Assembly (NCBI GenBank): GCA_017631875.1
Contig: JAGBSL010000014.1
Span: 1-64,000 of the forward strand
Reading direction: 5' to 3'
Source: Bacteroidales bacterium
GTDB lineage: Bacteria; Bacteroidota; Bacteroidia; Bacteroidales; UBA932
Length of the DNA stretch: 64,000 nt
Shown: piece after piece, positions 8,092 to 16,005 of the stretch
Layout: every line of letters begins with the position of its first letter
How positions within the stretch are numbered: position 1 is the stretch's first letter
Program-made: the position numbers and the translations under genes
Notes under the pieces: model-generated
What the model was told of the DNA's origin: nothing
What the model saw: only the letters and a program-made list of their open reading frames with translations
Database searches by the model: none

Positions 8092-9756
8092 TTACAGTCC
8101 CCAGTCTGAGGCGTTGTATGTGGTTTTCGGTGCTTGAGGTACGTTAGGGAAGTAGGTGAATCCCGTCAGTTTCTCCAGGTCGCTTACGCTCATCATGTCC
8201 TGCTCGCTGACCTTCACACCCTTCGGAGTCTTGTGACTTCTCACGAACGCTGCGCACTTTATTTCAGATGCGGTGCAGTCCTTGAGGGCCTTTCCGCTGC
8301 TGCCGCTCTTTGTTCTCATCAATATATAGTAGAACATTGTAGGACGGCTTACGTCGTTTCGGCCTCCGTATGATATCGTTGCTGGAGAGTCGGTGTAGCC
8401 TCTGCGGTCTGTATATTTATCGAAATATGCTCCTATGACAACATAAAGCGTATCCGAGCAGACCTGTCCGTCAACCCAGTCTTCAAGCGTGTTCCATCCG
8501 CCGCCACCGGTGTTGAATGTGTCTGTGTATTGCGGTGCTATATTGGAATAATAGAACACCTGCTTGTTGGTTGCAGTCGATGACAGACGTTCTGCCGATC
8601 CGAGCATGTGACCCTTGTTGCATCCGCCGCCAGTACTCTTCGAGTTGTACTGGATGTCAGCCGGGATTGACGGGTCTTTTGCGTATGCGTCAGTTCTTTT
8701 GGCACCGCTCTGGTACATCTCGTGTCTCGGAGCTGCCACCCAGACAGGGCAGTGGTGCTCGGCGCTGAAGCATACGGTGTAGTTGCGCGCCGTCTTGCCG
8801 CCAGGACCTTTCTCTCCACCTGCGCACATGTGGTGTGCGTAGTAAAGATCGCTGTCGTAGCTGTCGATCAGGTATGATCCAGACTGAGAATAGTTGATGA
8901 CAGGCAGCTCATACCAGCCGTATTTGCCGCTCTGGCCCGGAACAGGAGTCGGTATGTCCTCGTCACCAGGCTGGTCAGGGTCTGGGTCGGGTTCCGGATC
9001 TGGGTCGGGGTTCGGATCAGGTGTAGGGTCCGGATCTACCGGCTGGTCAGTGCCGGGGCCTCCAGGAGTTGATCCGCCGCCGTTTCCTCCTGTCGCGATG
9101 CCTCTTCGATATAAGGTCAGCTCCTTCTGGCTTCCTGTGTAGCAGCGGAATATGTTCGCGCTGGCATTCCATTGAAGCCTGTAGTTGTCATAGGCCATGT
9201 TTCTGACCCAAACGCTTCCGCCATCCTTGTATGAGAATGTCCACCTGTAGTTGTCGCTGGACTGAGCGGTCGCTGCTGCATTGACCGAGTTCTTCGCATT
9301 CTCAAGACCAAGATAACCGATGCCGGCGACGTTGATGGTATAGCCGTTTCCGGACTTTTCCACTACTGCCTTGTACTGGTCTCCATCGTCTGAATGGATG
9401 CCCTGCGCTGTCAGCGTCGAGGAAATGTCAACTCCATATCCTTTAGTCTCGTCATGAGAATTGAGCACAAGAACGGTACTTCCAGAGGTGTATGTGATCA
9501 GATAATCACCGCTCCAGTCGCTGAAATTTTCGGCGACTTCGACATAATATGACTCCTGGGGGTCCTCAGGTTCCGGAACCACCGGTGTGTCCGGATCCTC
9601 ATTACCTGGTGTGTCCGGATCCTCATTACCTGGATTCTCCGGGTCTACCGGAGTCTCTGTGCCCGGACGGTCCTGGTCATCCGGCTGTTCCGGTGTGATA
9701 GGAGTACATGCCGCCATGAGGGCAGCGGCTATCAATAGCAGATATCTTTTTCTCAT
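8092..9756 (-). CDS. Secreted lipoprotein DNA/RNA non-specific endonuclease
   Basis: The 554-residue lipoprotein (lipobox LMAAC, Cys17) has a Pro/Asp/Glu-rich stalk (20-70), a beta-rich domain (about 72-218) of unknown function, a second (DP)n linker (about 225-275) and a C-terminal beta-beta-alpha-Me nuclease. The usual DRGH motif reads NKGH here (CNKGHMLGSAER, His383), and Asn405 in YYSNIAPQ is the likely metal ligand. The nuclease core is otherwise complete. Such enzymes can digest extracellular nucleic acids for nutrients. Its ATG overlaps the stop of the sialate esterase gene (TAATG), so translation is coupled. The stalk contains a 24-base tandem duplication. Confidence 0.88.
   Translation of the reverse strand: MRKRYLLLIAAALMAACTPITPEQPDDQDRPGTETPVDPENPGNEDPDTPGNEDPDTPVVPEPEDPQESYYVEVAENFSDWSGDYLITYTSGSTVLVLNSHDETKGYGVDISSTLTAQGIHSDDGDQYKAVVEKSGNGYTINVAGIGYLGLENAKNSVNAAATAQSSDNYRWTFSYKDGGSVWVRNMAYDNYRLQWNASANIFRCYTGSQKELTLYRRGIATGGNGGGSTPGGPGTDQPVDPDPTPDPNPDPDPEPDPDPDQPGDEDIPTPVPGQSGKYGWYELPVINYSQSGSYLIDSYDSDLYYAHHMCAGGEKGPGGKTARNYTVCFSAEHHCPVWVAAPRHEMYQSGAKRTDAYAKDPSIPADIQYNSKSTGGGCNKGHMLGSAERLSSTATNKQVFYYSNIAPQYTDTFNTGGGGWNTLEDWVDGQVCSDTLYVVIGAYFDKYTDRRGYTDSPATISYGGRNDVSRPTMFYYILMRTKSGSSGKALKDCTASEIKCAAFVRSHKTPKGVKVSEQDMMSVSDLEKLTGFTYFPNVPQAPKTTYNASDWGL
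8955..9060 (-). repeat. Low-complexity (DP)n linker coding DNA
   Basis: GGGTC/GGATC-type hexamers encode a run of Asp-Pro pairs between the beta-rich and nuclease domains. This is a flexible surface linker and a likely slippage site. Confidence 0.7.
9584..9631 (-). repeat. Two perfect 24-base tandem repeats in the lipoprotein stalk
   Basis: The units at 9584-9607 and 9608-9631 are identical and encode two copies of the stalk octapeptide NPGNEDPDT-type sequence (GNEDPDTP twice). Copy number could vary between strains. Confidence 0.85.
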
Positions 9757-11201
9757 TACTTCTCAAGCTTGAGGTAGAATGGCGCTACAGGAAGTCCTTC
9801 CGCGTTCTTGAGGTTGCCCGGCTTGAAGTCGCCCCAGCCATAGCGTACCACGCATGGGTCATGGACGAATTCCGATCTGAGTCTCAGAACCCTCTGGTCC
9901 CATTCGAAGAATGCGAATGTCACAGGGTAGAAGATACCTTCGCTGCCGGCTACCTCGAGTCCCTCGATCTCCATCCATCTGTTGATGCCGTTCCAGCAGT
10001 TGGTCAGTTCTACTCCGATCTCGGTACCGCCGGCCATGCTTACGCATTTCACAGCCTCAGGGCTGTAGCATGGAATCGAAGTGAATCCATAGTCCCTGTT
10101 AAGGGCAAGGTAGGCGAGTCTGTCGCCGACTTCCTTCTTCTTTGCAGGGTGGATATTATCCTGCTCATAGCTTTCTACGAGGTCGTTTGTCACGATGATG
10201 CCGCAGTTCGGGATCGAATGTGCAGCCTCGTGCTGGGCCTGACGCAGAAGTGCGAAGTATGGAGTCTCGGTGTATGGCTTGTTGCGGTATGGCGCGAGCT
10301 CCACCATGTAGAACGGAAGCTTTGCATCAGCATCACCCCAGCACTCTCTCCAGTGGTTCACCATAGTCGTCATCCTCTCGACGAACTGGTCGTGTCTGCC
10401 TACATTCGAGCAGCCCTGGTACCAGATGAATCCTTTTACAGTGTATCCCATTACAGGACAAAGCATTGCGTTGTATGCAAGATATGGACGGTGGTAGTGC
10501 ACCATGGACTCGATATGTGCTCTGTCAAGGTTCTCGTCAGGATAGGTCTCAAGGATCTCCTTCGGTGTCCAGCTTTCGATGCGGGCTCCGCCGTATGCAC
10601 ATGATACGATACCTACAGGCATGTCAAGCATCTCGTTGAGCTTGCGGGCGAAGAAGAATGCTGTCGCGCTCATGCCCGGAACTGTCGCAGGCTCAGCGCC
10701 TTCCCACTTCGCGTCCACCTCGGTGAGAGGCTCGTATGACTGTTTGAGCGGAACAGTAAACATTCTGATCTTTTCCTTCGCAGCAGGTGCCGAGATGTAT
10801 TCGATGGCGTTCTCTACAGGGCAGTTGAAGAAGCCTCTCATAGGCATCTCCATGTTGCTCTGACCCGATGCAAGCCATACCTCTCCGACAAGCACGTCGC
10901 TGATCTTCAATGACGCGCCGCCGCCCTTGACGGCGATGCTGTATGCCTTGTAGCTGCCGGCAGGAGTCTCGACCTTTACGGACCACTTACCATCGGAATC
11001 CGCCTTGCAGCGGTATCCCTTGCCGTTCCATGACGGTGTTACGGTTACCTGTGCTCCGGGATCAGATGTTCCCCAGATTACTGCTTCGGTGTTCTGCTGC
11101 AGGACCATTCCGTCGCTGCATACGCTTGACAATGCAAGCTTGGCCTGCGATACAATGCAGAGGCATAGCATCGAGGCCAATACTGTGATTATTCTTTTCA
11201 T
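9756..11201 (-). CDS. Sialate O-acetylesterase (SASA family)
   Basis: The protein has 481 residues, a signal peptide (1-20), and the SGNH-type esterase motif ASGQSNMEM with nucleophile Ser115. GFIWYQGCSN is the usual second block and DNIHPAKK near the C-terminus gives the Asp/His pair. An N-terminal beta domain precedes the catalytic fold. It should remove O-acetyl groups from sialic acids or plant xylans on host or dietary glycans, in the periplasm. It sits nine bases after purC and is coupled to the nuclease gene, so these secreted enzymes share a transcript with a purine gene, an odd mix. Confidence 0.9.
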   Translation of the reverse strand: MKRIITVLASMLCLCIVSQAKLALSSVCSDGMVLQQNTEAVIWGTSDPGAQVTVTPSWNGKGYRCKADSDGKWSVKVETPAGSYKAYSIAVKGGGASLKISDVLVGEVWLASGQSNMEMPMRGFFNCPVENAIEYISAPAAKEKIRMFTVPLKQSYEPLTEVDAKWEGAEPATVPGMSATAFFFARKLNEMLDMPVGIVSCAYGGARIESWTPKEILETYPDENLDRAHIESMVHYHRPYLAYNAMLCPVMGYTVKGFIWYQGCSNVGRHDQFVERMTTMVNHWRECWGDADAKLPFYMVELAPYRNKPYTETPYFALLRQAQHEAAHSIPNCGIIVTNDLVESYEQDNIHPAKKKEVGDRLAYLALNRDYGFTSIPCYSPEAVKCVSMAGGTEIGVELTNCWNGINRWMEIEGLEVAGSEGIFYPVTFAFFEWDQRVLRLRSEFVHDPCVVRYGWGDFKPGNLKNAEGLPVAPFYLKLEK

Positions 11202-11210
11202 GATATGTGA

Positions 11211-12155
11211 TTAAAGTGAAGCGAGGCACTCGCTTACGTTCTTCTCAATGCGTGCAAGGATGTCAGTTCCCTCTGCCTTCTCGAACTTCTCGCCTACGAT
11301 GTTCTCGTAAAGCTCGACATAGCGGTCTGTGATGCCGTTCACGATATCCTCGGTCATCTCAGGAACCTGCTGTCCGTCCTGGCCCTGGAAGCCGTTTGCC
11401 ATGAGCCATTCGCGAACGAACTCCTTGGAGAGCTGCTTCTGCTTCTCACCTGCAGCGAGGCGCTCCTGGTAACCCTCTGCGTAGAAGTAGCGTGATGAGT
11501 CAGGAGTGTGGATCTCGTCCATGAGGTAGATCTTGCCGTCCTTCTTTCCGAACTCATACTTGGTGTCCACGAGGATGAGGCCCATCTTTGCTGCGATCTC
11601 TGTTCCTCTCTGGAAGATAGCCTGAGTGTATGCCTCAAGCTGCTCGTAGTCCTCACGGCTTACGATGCCCTGAGCGATGATCTCTTCCTTAGAGATGTCC
11701 TCGTCGTGACCCTCGGCAGCCTTTGTTGTAGGAGTGATGATCGGAGTAGGGAATTTCTGGTTCTCGACCATGCCCTCCGGCATCTCTACGCCGCAGATTG
11801 TCCTCTTTCCTGCCTTGTACTCTCTCCATGCGTGGCCTGAAAGGTATCCGCGGATAACCATCTCGACCTTGAAAGGCTCGCACTTGTGGCCTACTGTAAC
11901 CATAGGATCCGGAACTGCGATCTTCCAGTTAGGGAGGATGTCAGTTGTCGCGTCAAGGAACTTGGCTGCGATCTGGTTGAGCACCTGACCCTTGAAAGGA
12001 ATGCCCTTAGGGAGAACCACATCGAACGCTGAGATACGGTCAGATACCACCATCACGAGGTAGTCATCTCCGATGCTGTACACGTCACGAACCTTTCCTA
12101 CATAGTGGCCTGTCTGGCCGGGAAAATTGAAATCTGTCTTTACGATTGCTTCCAT
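11211..12155 (-). CDS. purC: SAICAR synthetase
   Basis: Phosphoribosylaminoimidazole-succinocarboxamide synthase (314 residues) joins CAIR and aspartate with ATP in purine synthesis. The N-terminus [11 protein letters not shown] with SDRISAFD is the family signature, and the central block [14 protein letters not shown] and the segment [11 protein letters not shown] are typical. The protein is of the longer type common in Bacteroidota. A promoter -7 box on the minus strand lies at 12236-12229, which puts a palindromic repeat (12183-12220) in its predicted leader. Confidence 0.95.
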   Translation of the reverse strand: MEAIVKTDFNFPGQTGHYVGKVRDVYSIGDDYLVMVVSDRISAFDVVLPKGIPFKGQVLNQIAAKFLDATTDILPNWKIAVPDPMVTVGHKCEPFKVEMVIRGYLSGHAWREYKAGKRTICGVEMPEGMVENQKFPTPIITPTTKAAEGHDEDISKEEIIAQGIVSREDYEQLEAYTQAIFQRGTEIAAKMGLILVDTKYEFGKKDGKIYLMDEIHTPDSSRYFYAEGYQERLAAGEKQKQLSKEFVREWLMANGFQGQDGQQVPEMTEDIVNGITDRYVELYENIVGEKFEKAEGTDILARIEKNVSECLASL

Positions 12156-12182
12156 TGTATGATTATATTTGAATTTTCTTAT

Positions 12183-12220
12183 ACGTCATTGCGAGACCCT
12201 GGAAAGGGTCGTGGCAATCT
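12183..12220. repeat. Palindromic REP-like repeat, copy 1 (in the purC leader)
   Basis: The element starts ACGTCATTGCGAG and ends GTGGCAATCT. The inner arms GACCCT and AGGGTC pair around GGAA, and the outer ATTGC/GCAAT also pair. It shares its ends with copies at 13674, 61298 and 63967. Confidence 0.85.
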
Positions 12221-12228
12221 CCAACTGA

Positions 12229-12236
12229 CAAAGATA
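12229..12236 (-). promoter_or_regulatory. -7 box for purC
   Basis: Plus-strand CAAAGATA reads TATCTTTG on the minus strand, matching TAnnTTTG. Transcription would begin near 12222, just before the repeat copy. Confidence 0.6.
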
Positions 12237-12242
12237 CGAATT

Positions 12243-13055
12243 TTATTCGTACTCCGTCAGTTTGAGGCGATATTTGTTGCTGCCGAAGTTCATGTAGAAC
12301 AGATTGCATTCCGGCACTGTCGCTCCCTGTTTGACCGGACGTCTGTTCCACTCTGAGTCAATCCCGAACAGCACAGGATTCTTGCGCCCTTCAAGAGCAA
12401 ATCCAAGCTGTTCATACACAGTGCCTTCCGACCATTCCAGATCTGCGTAGCTCATGATGTCGTCCGGATGTACTTCTTCAATGAATGCGTTGAGGATCTT
12501 GCCCATGCCGCCGCTTATCCTCAGTCCCGGAAGGGATGCGAAACGGACCCATTCGTATGAACGGATGGTGCGACCTTCCTTCACCCATTTGCGTGCATTG
12601 GAGAATGTGCCTACGGCTATGAGAGTCCCTGCAGGGATGCTTCCGCGGCCTTCCTGTGCGATGTGCCCGGTGTGCCTTTTGAGGAACATGCCGTATCTGT
12701 ACTTGCATGCGGCATCTCCGTAGGCATGTGTGCGGCCCAGGAACTCTGCCGCAGTAGGTTTGTCAATCCTGCGGATCTCGCAGTTCCGGGCGTATATGGG
12801 AGTGAAAATTTCCAGATGGGCAAGTAGTCGGGCCTTCATCATCTCCGGCTGCCTGTGCCACCTGTCCTCTGGGATGATCAGGGGGTATTTTCCCGTTTCA
12901 CGGACATGCTGTGCGATGACATCTTTAAGCTTTACAGACTGCTCGGCCGCTTCTTCGGAACTTTGTGCGCAAATATTGATGGGCACAATGAGCCCGATCC
13001 GGTCTTCGAGTCCGTTTTCGGTCAGAAATCTGAGTATGTCATCCTGCAGAACCAT
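12243..13055 (-). CDS. GNAT/Mom-like protein of unknown function
   Basis: The 270-residue protein has no named family that I can assign with certainty. The C-terminal half (about 95-255) has the pattern seen in phage Mom-like and homing-endonuclease-associated acyltransferase folds: YRYGMFLKRH, then GTLIAVGTFSNAR, then SYEWVRFASLPGLRISGGMGKIL, then DIMSYADLEWSEGTVYEQLGF. The SYEWVRFAS strand, the GGMGKIL turn (a likely acetyl-CoA loop) and the YEQLGF end are GNAT-like. The N-terminal 90 residues (LQDDILRFLTENG, YPLIIPEDRW) may bind DNA or be a separate small domain. It is divergent from umuDC across a structured 214-base region, hinting at a DNA-linked role; that is inference. Confidence 0.6.
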   Translation of the reverse strand: MVLQDDILRFLTENGLEDRIGLIVPINICAQSSEEAAEQSVKLKDVIAQHVRETGKYPLIIPEDRWHRQPEMMKARLLAHLEIFTPIYARNCEIRRIDKPTAAEFLGRTHAYGDAACKYRYGMFLKRHTGHIAQEGRGSIPAGTLIAVGTFSNARKWVKEGRTIRSYEWVRFASLPGLRISGGMGKILNAFIEEVHPDDIMSYADLEWSEGTVYEQLGFALEGRKNPVLFGIDSEWNRRPVKQGATVPECNLFYMNFGSNKYRLKLTEYE

Positions 13056-13060
13056 ATCTG

Positions 13061-13068
13061 CAAATATA
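13061..13068 (-). promoter_or_regulatory. -7 box for the Mom-like gene
   Basis: Plus-strand CAAATATA reads TATATTTG on the minus strand. It is only six bases from the ATG, so the transcript would be almost leaderless, or translation begins at a later codon. Confidence 0.5.
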
Positions 13069-13087
13069 TGCTTTATTTGTGAAATAA

Positions 13088-13206
13088 CGACCCTTGATCT
13101 ATAAGGTGTTGAGTGTTAGAGGGATAAGTGTTTAAGGGTCGGAAAAATTTCCGACCCTTGTGAGGGTAAGTTGTTGATGGTTAGAGTGTTATGTGAAAAG
13201 GGTCGG
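13088..13206. repeat. Tandem pair of 8-9-bp inverted-repeat units between divergent genes
   Basis: CGACCCTT (13088-13095), AAGGGTCGG (13134-13142), CCGACCCTT (13151-13159) and AAGGGTCGG (13198-13206) are spaced with exactly 38 bases inside each outer pair. The two 38-base interiors also resemble each other (shared TAAG-TGTTGA-GTTAGAG blocks), so this is a diverged tandem duplication. The central part forms AAGGGTCGGAAA/TTTCCGACCCTT. It lies between the -7 boxes of the Mom-like gene and umuD. Confidence 0.8.
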
Positions 13207-13232
13207 TGTGTGCCCCACAGCAATGCGAGGGA

Positions 13233-13266
13233 TTTGTTCGGATATTGGAGGTAATTATTAAATTTG
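13233..13266 (+). promoter_or_regulatory. Promoter of umuDC
   Basis: TTTG at 13233-13236 and TAAATTTG at 13259-13266 are 22 bases apart, close to the Bacteroidota TTTG-N19-21-TAnnTTTG consensus. The umuD ATG at 13271 lies right at the expected start of transcription. Confidence 0.55.
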
Positions 13267-13270
13267 CATT

Positions 13271-13672
13271 ATGCAGGAGAAGACAGATCTGCCGGTAATG
13301 GCACAGGACGGCATACATGCGGGATTCCCGTCGCCCGCTACGGATTATATGACCCAGGCGATCGACCTGAACAAGGAACTGGTACGGCACCCGGCTGCGA
13401 CCTTCTATGGCCGTGTGGTGGGTGATTCCATGATTGACGCCGGGGTTGAGGAAGGTGATATACTGGTGATTGATAAGTCGTTGGAGGCGCGTGAGGGAGA
13501 TATGGCGGTGTGCTTTGTGGATGGTGAGTTCACTCTTAAGCATCTGCATTTCCACGATGGGGGACTGACGCTTCGTCCGGCCAATCCGAACTATCCGGAG
13601 ATCGAGGTCGGCGATGGTGTGGACTTCGCTTTGTGGGGCGTTGTTACTTATGTGATTAAACGTATAAGATAA
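13271..13672 (+). CDS. umuD: UmuD-like S24 peptidase, subunit of translesion polymerase V
   Basis: The protein has 133 residues. Ser53 in GDSM and Lys90 in FTLKHL form the Ser-Lys dyad, spaced as in E. coli UmuD (Ser60, Lys97). The self-cleavage site is AGFPSPA, cutting between Ala17 and Gly18; cleavage activates UmuD for mutagenic bypass. It lies 82 bases before umuC. The start may be ATG 13271 or ATG 13298 (nine codons on); the promoter box sits so close that the first would be leaderless, and a GGAGG at 13247 would be upstream of that transcript. No LexA-type box was seen; the repeat region upstream is the likelier control site. Confidence 0.92.
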   Translation: MQEKTDLPVMAQDGIHAGFPSPATDYMTQAIDLNKELVRHPAATFYGRVVGDSMIDAGVEEGDILVIDKSLEAREGDMAVCFVDGEFTLKHLHFHDGGLTLRPANPNYPEIEVGDGVDFALWGVVTYVIKRIR

Positions 13673-13673
13673 A

Positions 13674-13708
13674 AGATTGCCACGTCGCTTCGCTCCTCGC
13701 AATGACGT
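13674..13708. repeat. Palindromic REP-like repeat, copy 2 (between umuD and umuC)
   Basis: The element is in the opposite orientation: AGATTGCCACGTCGC to GCAATGACGT. It starts two bases after the umuD stop and creates an open extension upstream of umuC that should not be read as protein. Confidence 0.85.
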
Positions 13709-13754
13709 AGGAACTATCGTTCAAGGAGTCGAAGGACGGGTGTCGGTAATGGTT

Positions 13755-15020
13755 ATGTTTGCTTTAGTGGACTGCAATAATTTCTTCGTGTCATGCGAAC
13801 GCGTCTTCCGTCCGGATCTTGAGGGGAAGGCGGTCGTCGTGCTGTCCAACAACGACGGCTGCGTCGTGTCGCGAAGTAATGAGAGCAAGGCCATGGGAAT
13901 AAAGATGGGAACGCCGTTCTTCCAGGTAAAGCATATGGTGGACGAGGGCAGGCTTACTGCGTTTTCGTCAAATTATGCGCTGTATGGTGACTTGTCGGGA
14001 AGGGTGATGTCTATTCTCGCTGATGCAGTTCCCCATATTGAGATATATTCTATAGATGAGGCATTCCTTCACCTTGAAGGAATCGACCCTGAGAATGTGC
14101 AGGAGTTCTGCCGGAGTCTTGTCGCCAGGGTGCGGCAATGGGTAGGGATCCCTGTGAGCATCGGAGTCGCGCCGACAAAGACATTGGCAAAGATCGCCAG
14201 CCATTTCGCCAAGACCCATAAAGGTTACAGGGGAGTCTGCATGATGGATACTGACGCCAAGAGGCTTAAGGCATTGGAACTGACTCCGATAGATGATGTC
14301 TGGGGTATAGGAAGGAGATTGGCTCCGAAGATGGTTTCATGGGGCGTGCGGTCGGCCCTGGACTTTACTCAGAGACCTAAGGAGTGGGTGCAGTCAAGGC
14401 TCGGAGTCAACGGACTTCGGACATGGGAGGAGCTATGCGGCATCCCGTGTGTCGAGGAGGAAAATGCCGAGAGACGAAAGTCCATATGCACCTCACGGTC
14501 GTTCGCAGACATGATAGAGGATGAGCGCGAACTCGAACTGAGGGTGTCGGACTTTGCTGCCATGTGCGCGAAGAAACTCCGTGACGAGGGTTCGGCGGCC
14601 TATGACGTTACGGTATTCATGTATACAAACCGCTTCAGGGAAGACTTGAAACAGTATTTTCCTTCAGTGACTATCCGTCTGCCGGTGGCGGCAAACAGTA
14701 CTCAGGAGATAGTCGGAGCTGCCTTGAGGGCGTTCAGGACTATATTCAGGGAAGGTTATCAATACAAGAAGGCGGGAGTGACTGTCAGCAATATAGTGCC
14801 GCAGGACGAGCTTCAGGGCGTTCTGTTCGGTTATGACCAGGCGCTCAGGAAGAAGCAGGACCGTCTTTCGGAGGTCATGGACAGCGTGAATTCAGGCTCC
14901 GGTAAGGCCTTGCTCCGTCTGGCGGCCCAAAGGGAAGGTCACTATGCCGACGGCATCAGGTGTGAACGCAGATCAAGCCTCTACACAACCTCGCTGGATG
15001 AAATAATGAAGGTGCACTAG
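13755..15020 (+). CDS. umuC: UmuC-like Y-family DNA polymerase
   Basis: This 421-residue catalytic subunit of polymerase V matches E. coli UmuC (422 residues) almost codon for codon in layout. Asp6 in MFALVDCNNFF and Asp101-Glu102 in YSIDEAFL are the metal ligands. SNNDGCVVSRSNESKAMGIKMG is split by the usual loops; the helix-hairpin-helix and little-finger domains follow. I chose ATG 13755 because it gives the conserved MFALxD start; ATG 13749 is two codons earlier. The longer open frame back to 13677 is only the repeat. The stop lies in a hairpin shared with the next convergent gene. Confidence 0.93.
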   Translation: MFALVDCNNFFVSCERVFRPDLEGKAVVVLSNNDGCVVSRSNESKAMGIKMGTPFFQVKHMVDEGRLTAFSSNYALYGDLSGRVMSILADAVPHIEIYSIDEAFLHLEGIDPENVQEFCRSLVARVRQWVGIPVSIGVAPTKTLAKIASHFAKTHKGYRGVCMMDTDAKRLKALELTPIDDVWGIGRRLAPKMVSWGVRSALDFTQRPKEWVQSRLGVNGLRTWEELCGIPCVEEENAERRKSICTSRSFADMIEDERELELRVSDFAAMCAKKLRDEGSAAYDVTVFMYTNRFREDLKQYFPSVTIRLPVAANSTQEIVGAALRAFRTIFREGYQYKKAGVTVSNIVPQDELQGVLFGYDQALRKKQDRLSEVMDSVNSGSGKALLRLAAQREGHYADGIRCERRSSLYTTSLDEIMKVH

Positions 15021-15039
15021 CTCCGGGCTGGTGCACCTT
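15009..15039. terminator. Bidirectional hairpin between umuC and the glycerophosphodiesterase gene
   Basis: AAGGTGCAC (15009-15017) pairs with GTGCACCTT (15031-15039) around a 13-base loop containing the umuC stop. T-runs are weak on both sides. Confidence 0.5.
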
Positions 15040-15043
15040 GTCG

Positions 15044-15874
15044 TTATCTTACCTCTCTGACCTTTGCTTCTTTCAGAAACTCTCTGACCTGTAGAGGATT
15101 ATCCGTGGTTATATACATTACCTTGTGTCGTATGACTCTTATGATGTCTTCGTCCTTGTTTACAGTCCATGCATTGGTGGTCATCCTCAGTTTCCTTGCC
15201 TCCTTTGGCCAAAGCGGATGTTTGTCGAACACGCTGAAGTGGTAGTCGATGCCGTTAATGCCGGCCGCCTTCACTTCCTTTGGGTTCATGTTGCCTTCAA
15301 GATACTGTACGCTGAAGTCTGGAAGCAGCTCACCGAGTCTCTGGCATATATGGAAGCTGAAGGATATGAACATCACTCTCTCCGGATCAAGAAGTCCGTG
15401 TTTTTCAAGGCTCTCGATAGTCAGTCTCACGAATCTGTCTTCTACCTCTGGGCTTGAATGAGGCTTAAGCTCATATACCAGCATTGTCTCCGGATAGAGC
15501 TTGCCCTGCTCGAGATACTGGTCCAGCGTCGGGATAGGTTCGCCGTTAACCAGTCTGTGGCTCTTGAAATCGGCGAAAGGGTAGTCTTCGATCAGCTTGC
15601 CGTCTATCCTGCTGTCGTGGAAGACGATGAGCGTATCGTCCGCGGTCATGTTCACATCGAATTCGCTACCCCAGAATCCGGCTTCCTGTGCGCATCGCAG
15701 CGCAGCGAGGGAATTTCTCGCATATCCAGCTTCTTCGCAGTTCCAGAATCCTCTGTGAGCCACAATACCCATCTTGTTTTTGCTGATGCGGCTTTTCGGC
15801 GCCGCTGCAGCCGGAATCATCATCATGACGCAAAGCAGCGTCATGAGCGATTTTACTATTATCTCTTTTTTCAT
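15044..15874 (-). CDS. Glycerophosphodiester phosphodiesterase, exported
   Basis: The 276-residue protein has a signal peptide ending near AAAAP and a GDPD TIM barrel. Motifs seen are IVAHRG, GSEFDVNMT and VFHDS (catalytic His and acidic metal ligands), then YELKPH. It should release glycerol-3-phosphate or inositol-type headgroups from glycerophosphodiesters in the periplasm. ATG 15874 (MKKEIIV) is chosen over 15895 because the -7 box lies at 15904-15897. It is divergent from pgi. Confidence 0.9.
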   Translation of the reverse strand: MKKEIIVKSLMTLLCVMMMIPAAAAPKSRISKNKMGIVAHRGFWNCEEAGYARNSLAALRCAQEAGFWGSEFDVNMTADDTLIVFHDSRIDGKLIEDYPFADFKSHRLVNGEPIPTLDQYLEQGKLYPETMLVYELKPHSSPEVEDRFVRLTIESLEKHGLLDPERVMFISFSFHICQRLGELLPDFSVQYLEGNMNPKEVKAAGINGIDYHFSVFDKHPLWPKEARKLRMTTNAWTVNKDEDIIRVIRHKVMYITTDNPLQVREFLKEAKVREVR

Positions 15875-15896
15875 TGGTTTTTGTTGATATTGCATG

Positions 15897-15904
15897 CAAA
15901 TATA
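15897..15904 (-). promoter_or_regulatory. -7 box for the glycerophosphodiesterase gene
   Basis: Plus-strand CAAATATA gives TATATTTG on the minus strand, 22 bases ahead of ATG 15874. Confidence 0.6.
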
Positions 15905-15938
15905 TAACTATTTAATGAGCCGATAAAGCAAAAAATGT

Positions 15939-15946
15939 TATCTTTG
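15939..15946 (+). promoter_or_regulatory. -7 box for pgi
   Basis: TATCTTTG matches TAnnTTTG and gives a leader of about 50 bases before ATG 16006. Confidence 0.6.
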
Positions 15947-16005
15947 CCTGTGATGTGCCTAAGTGTACACGTTGTATAGGTAGTGTAAAACAATTTGATA
16001 TTACT

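Noticed and set aside
13056..13270. LexA-type SOS box ahead of umuD
   Set aside because: No CTGT-N8-ACAG or GAAC-N4-GTTC pattern is present; the CGACCCTT repeats are a different structure.
13677..13754. Extra 26 codons at the N-terminus of UmuC
   Set aside because: They are translated repeat copy 2; the conserved Y-polymerase start is MFALVD at 13755.
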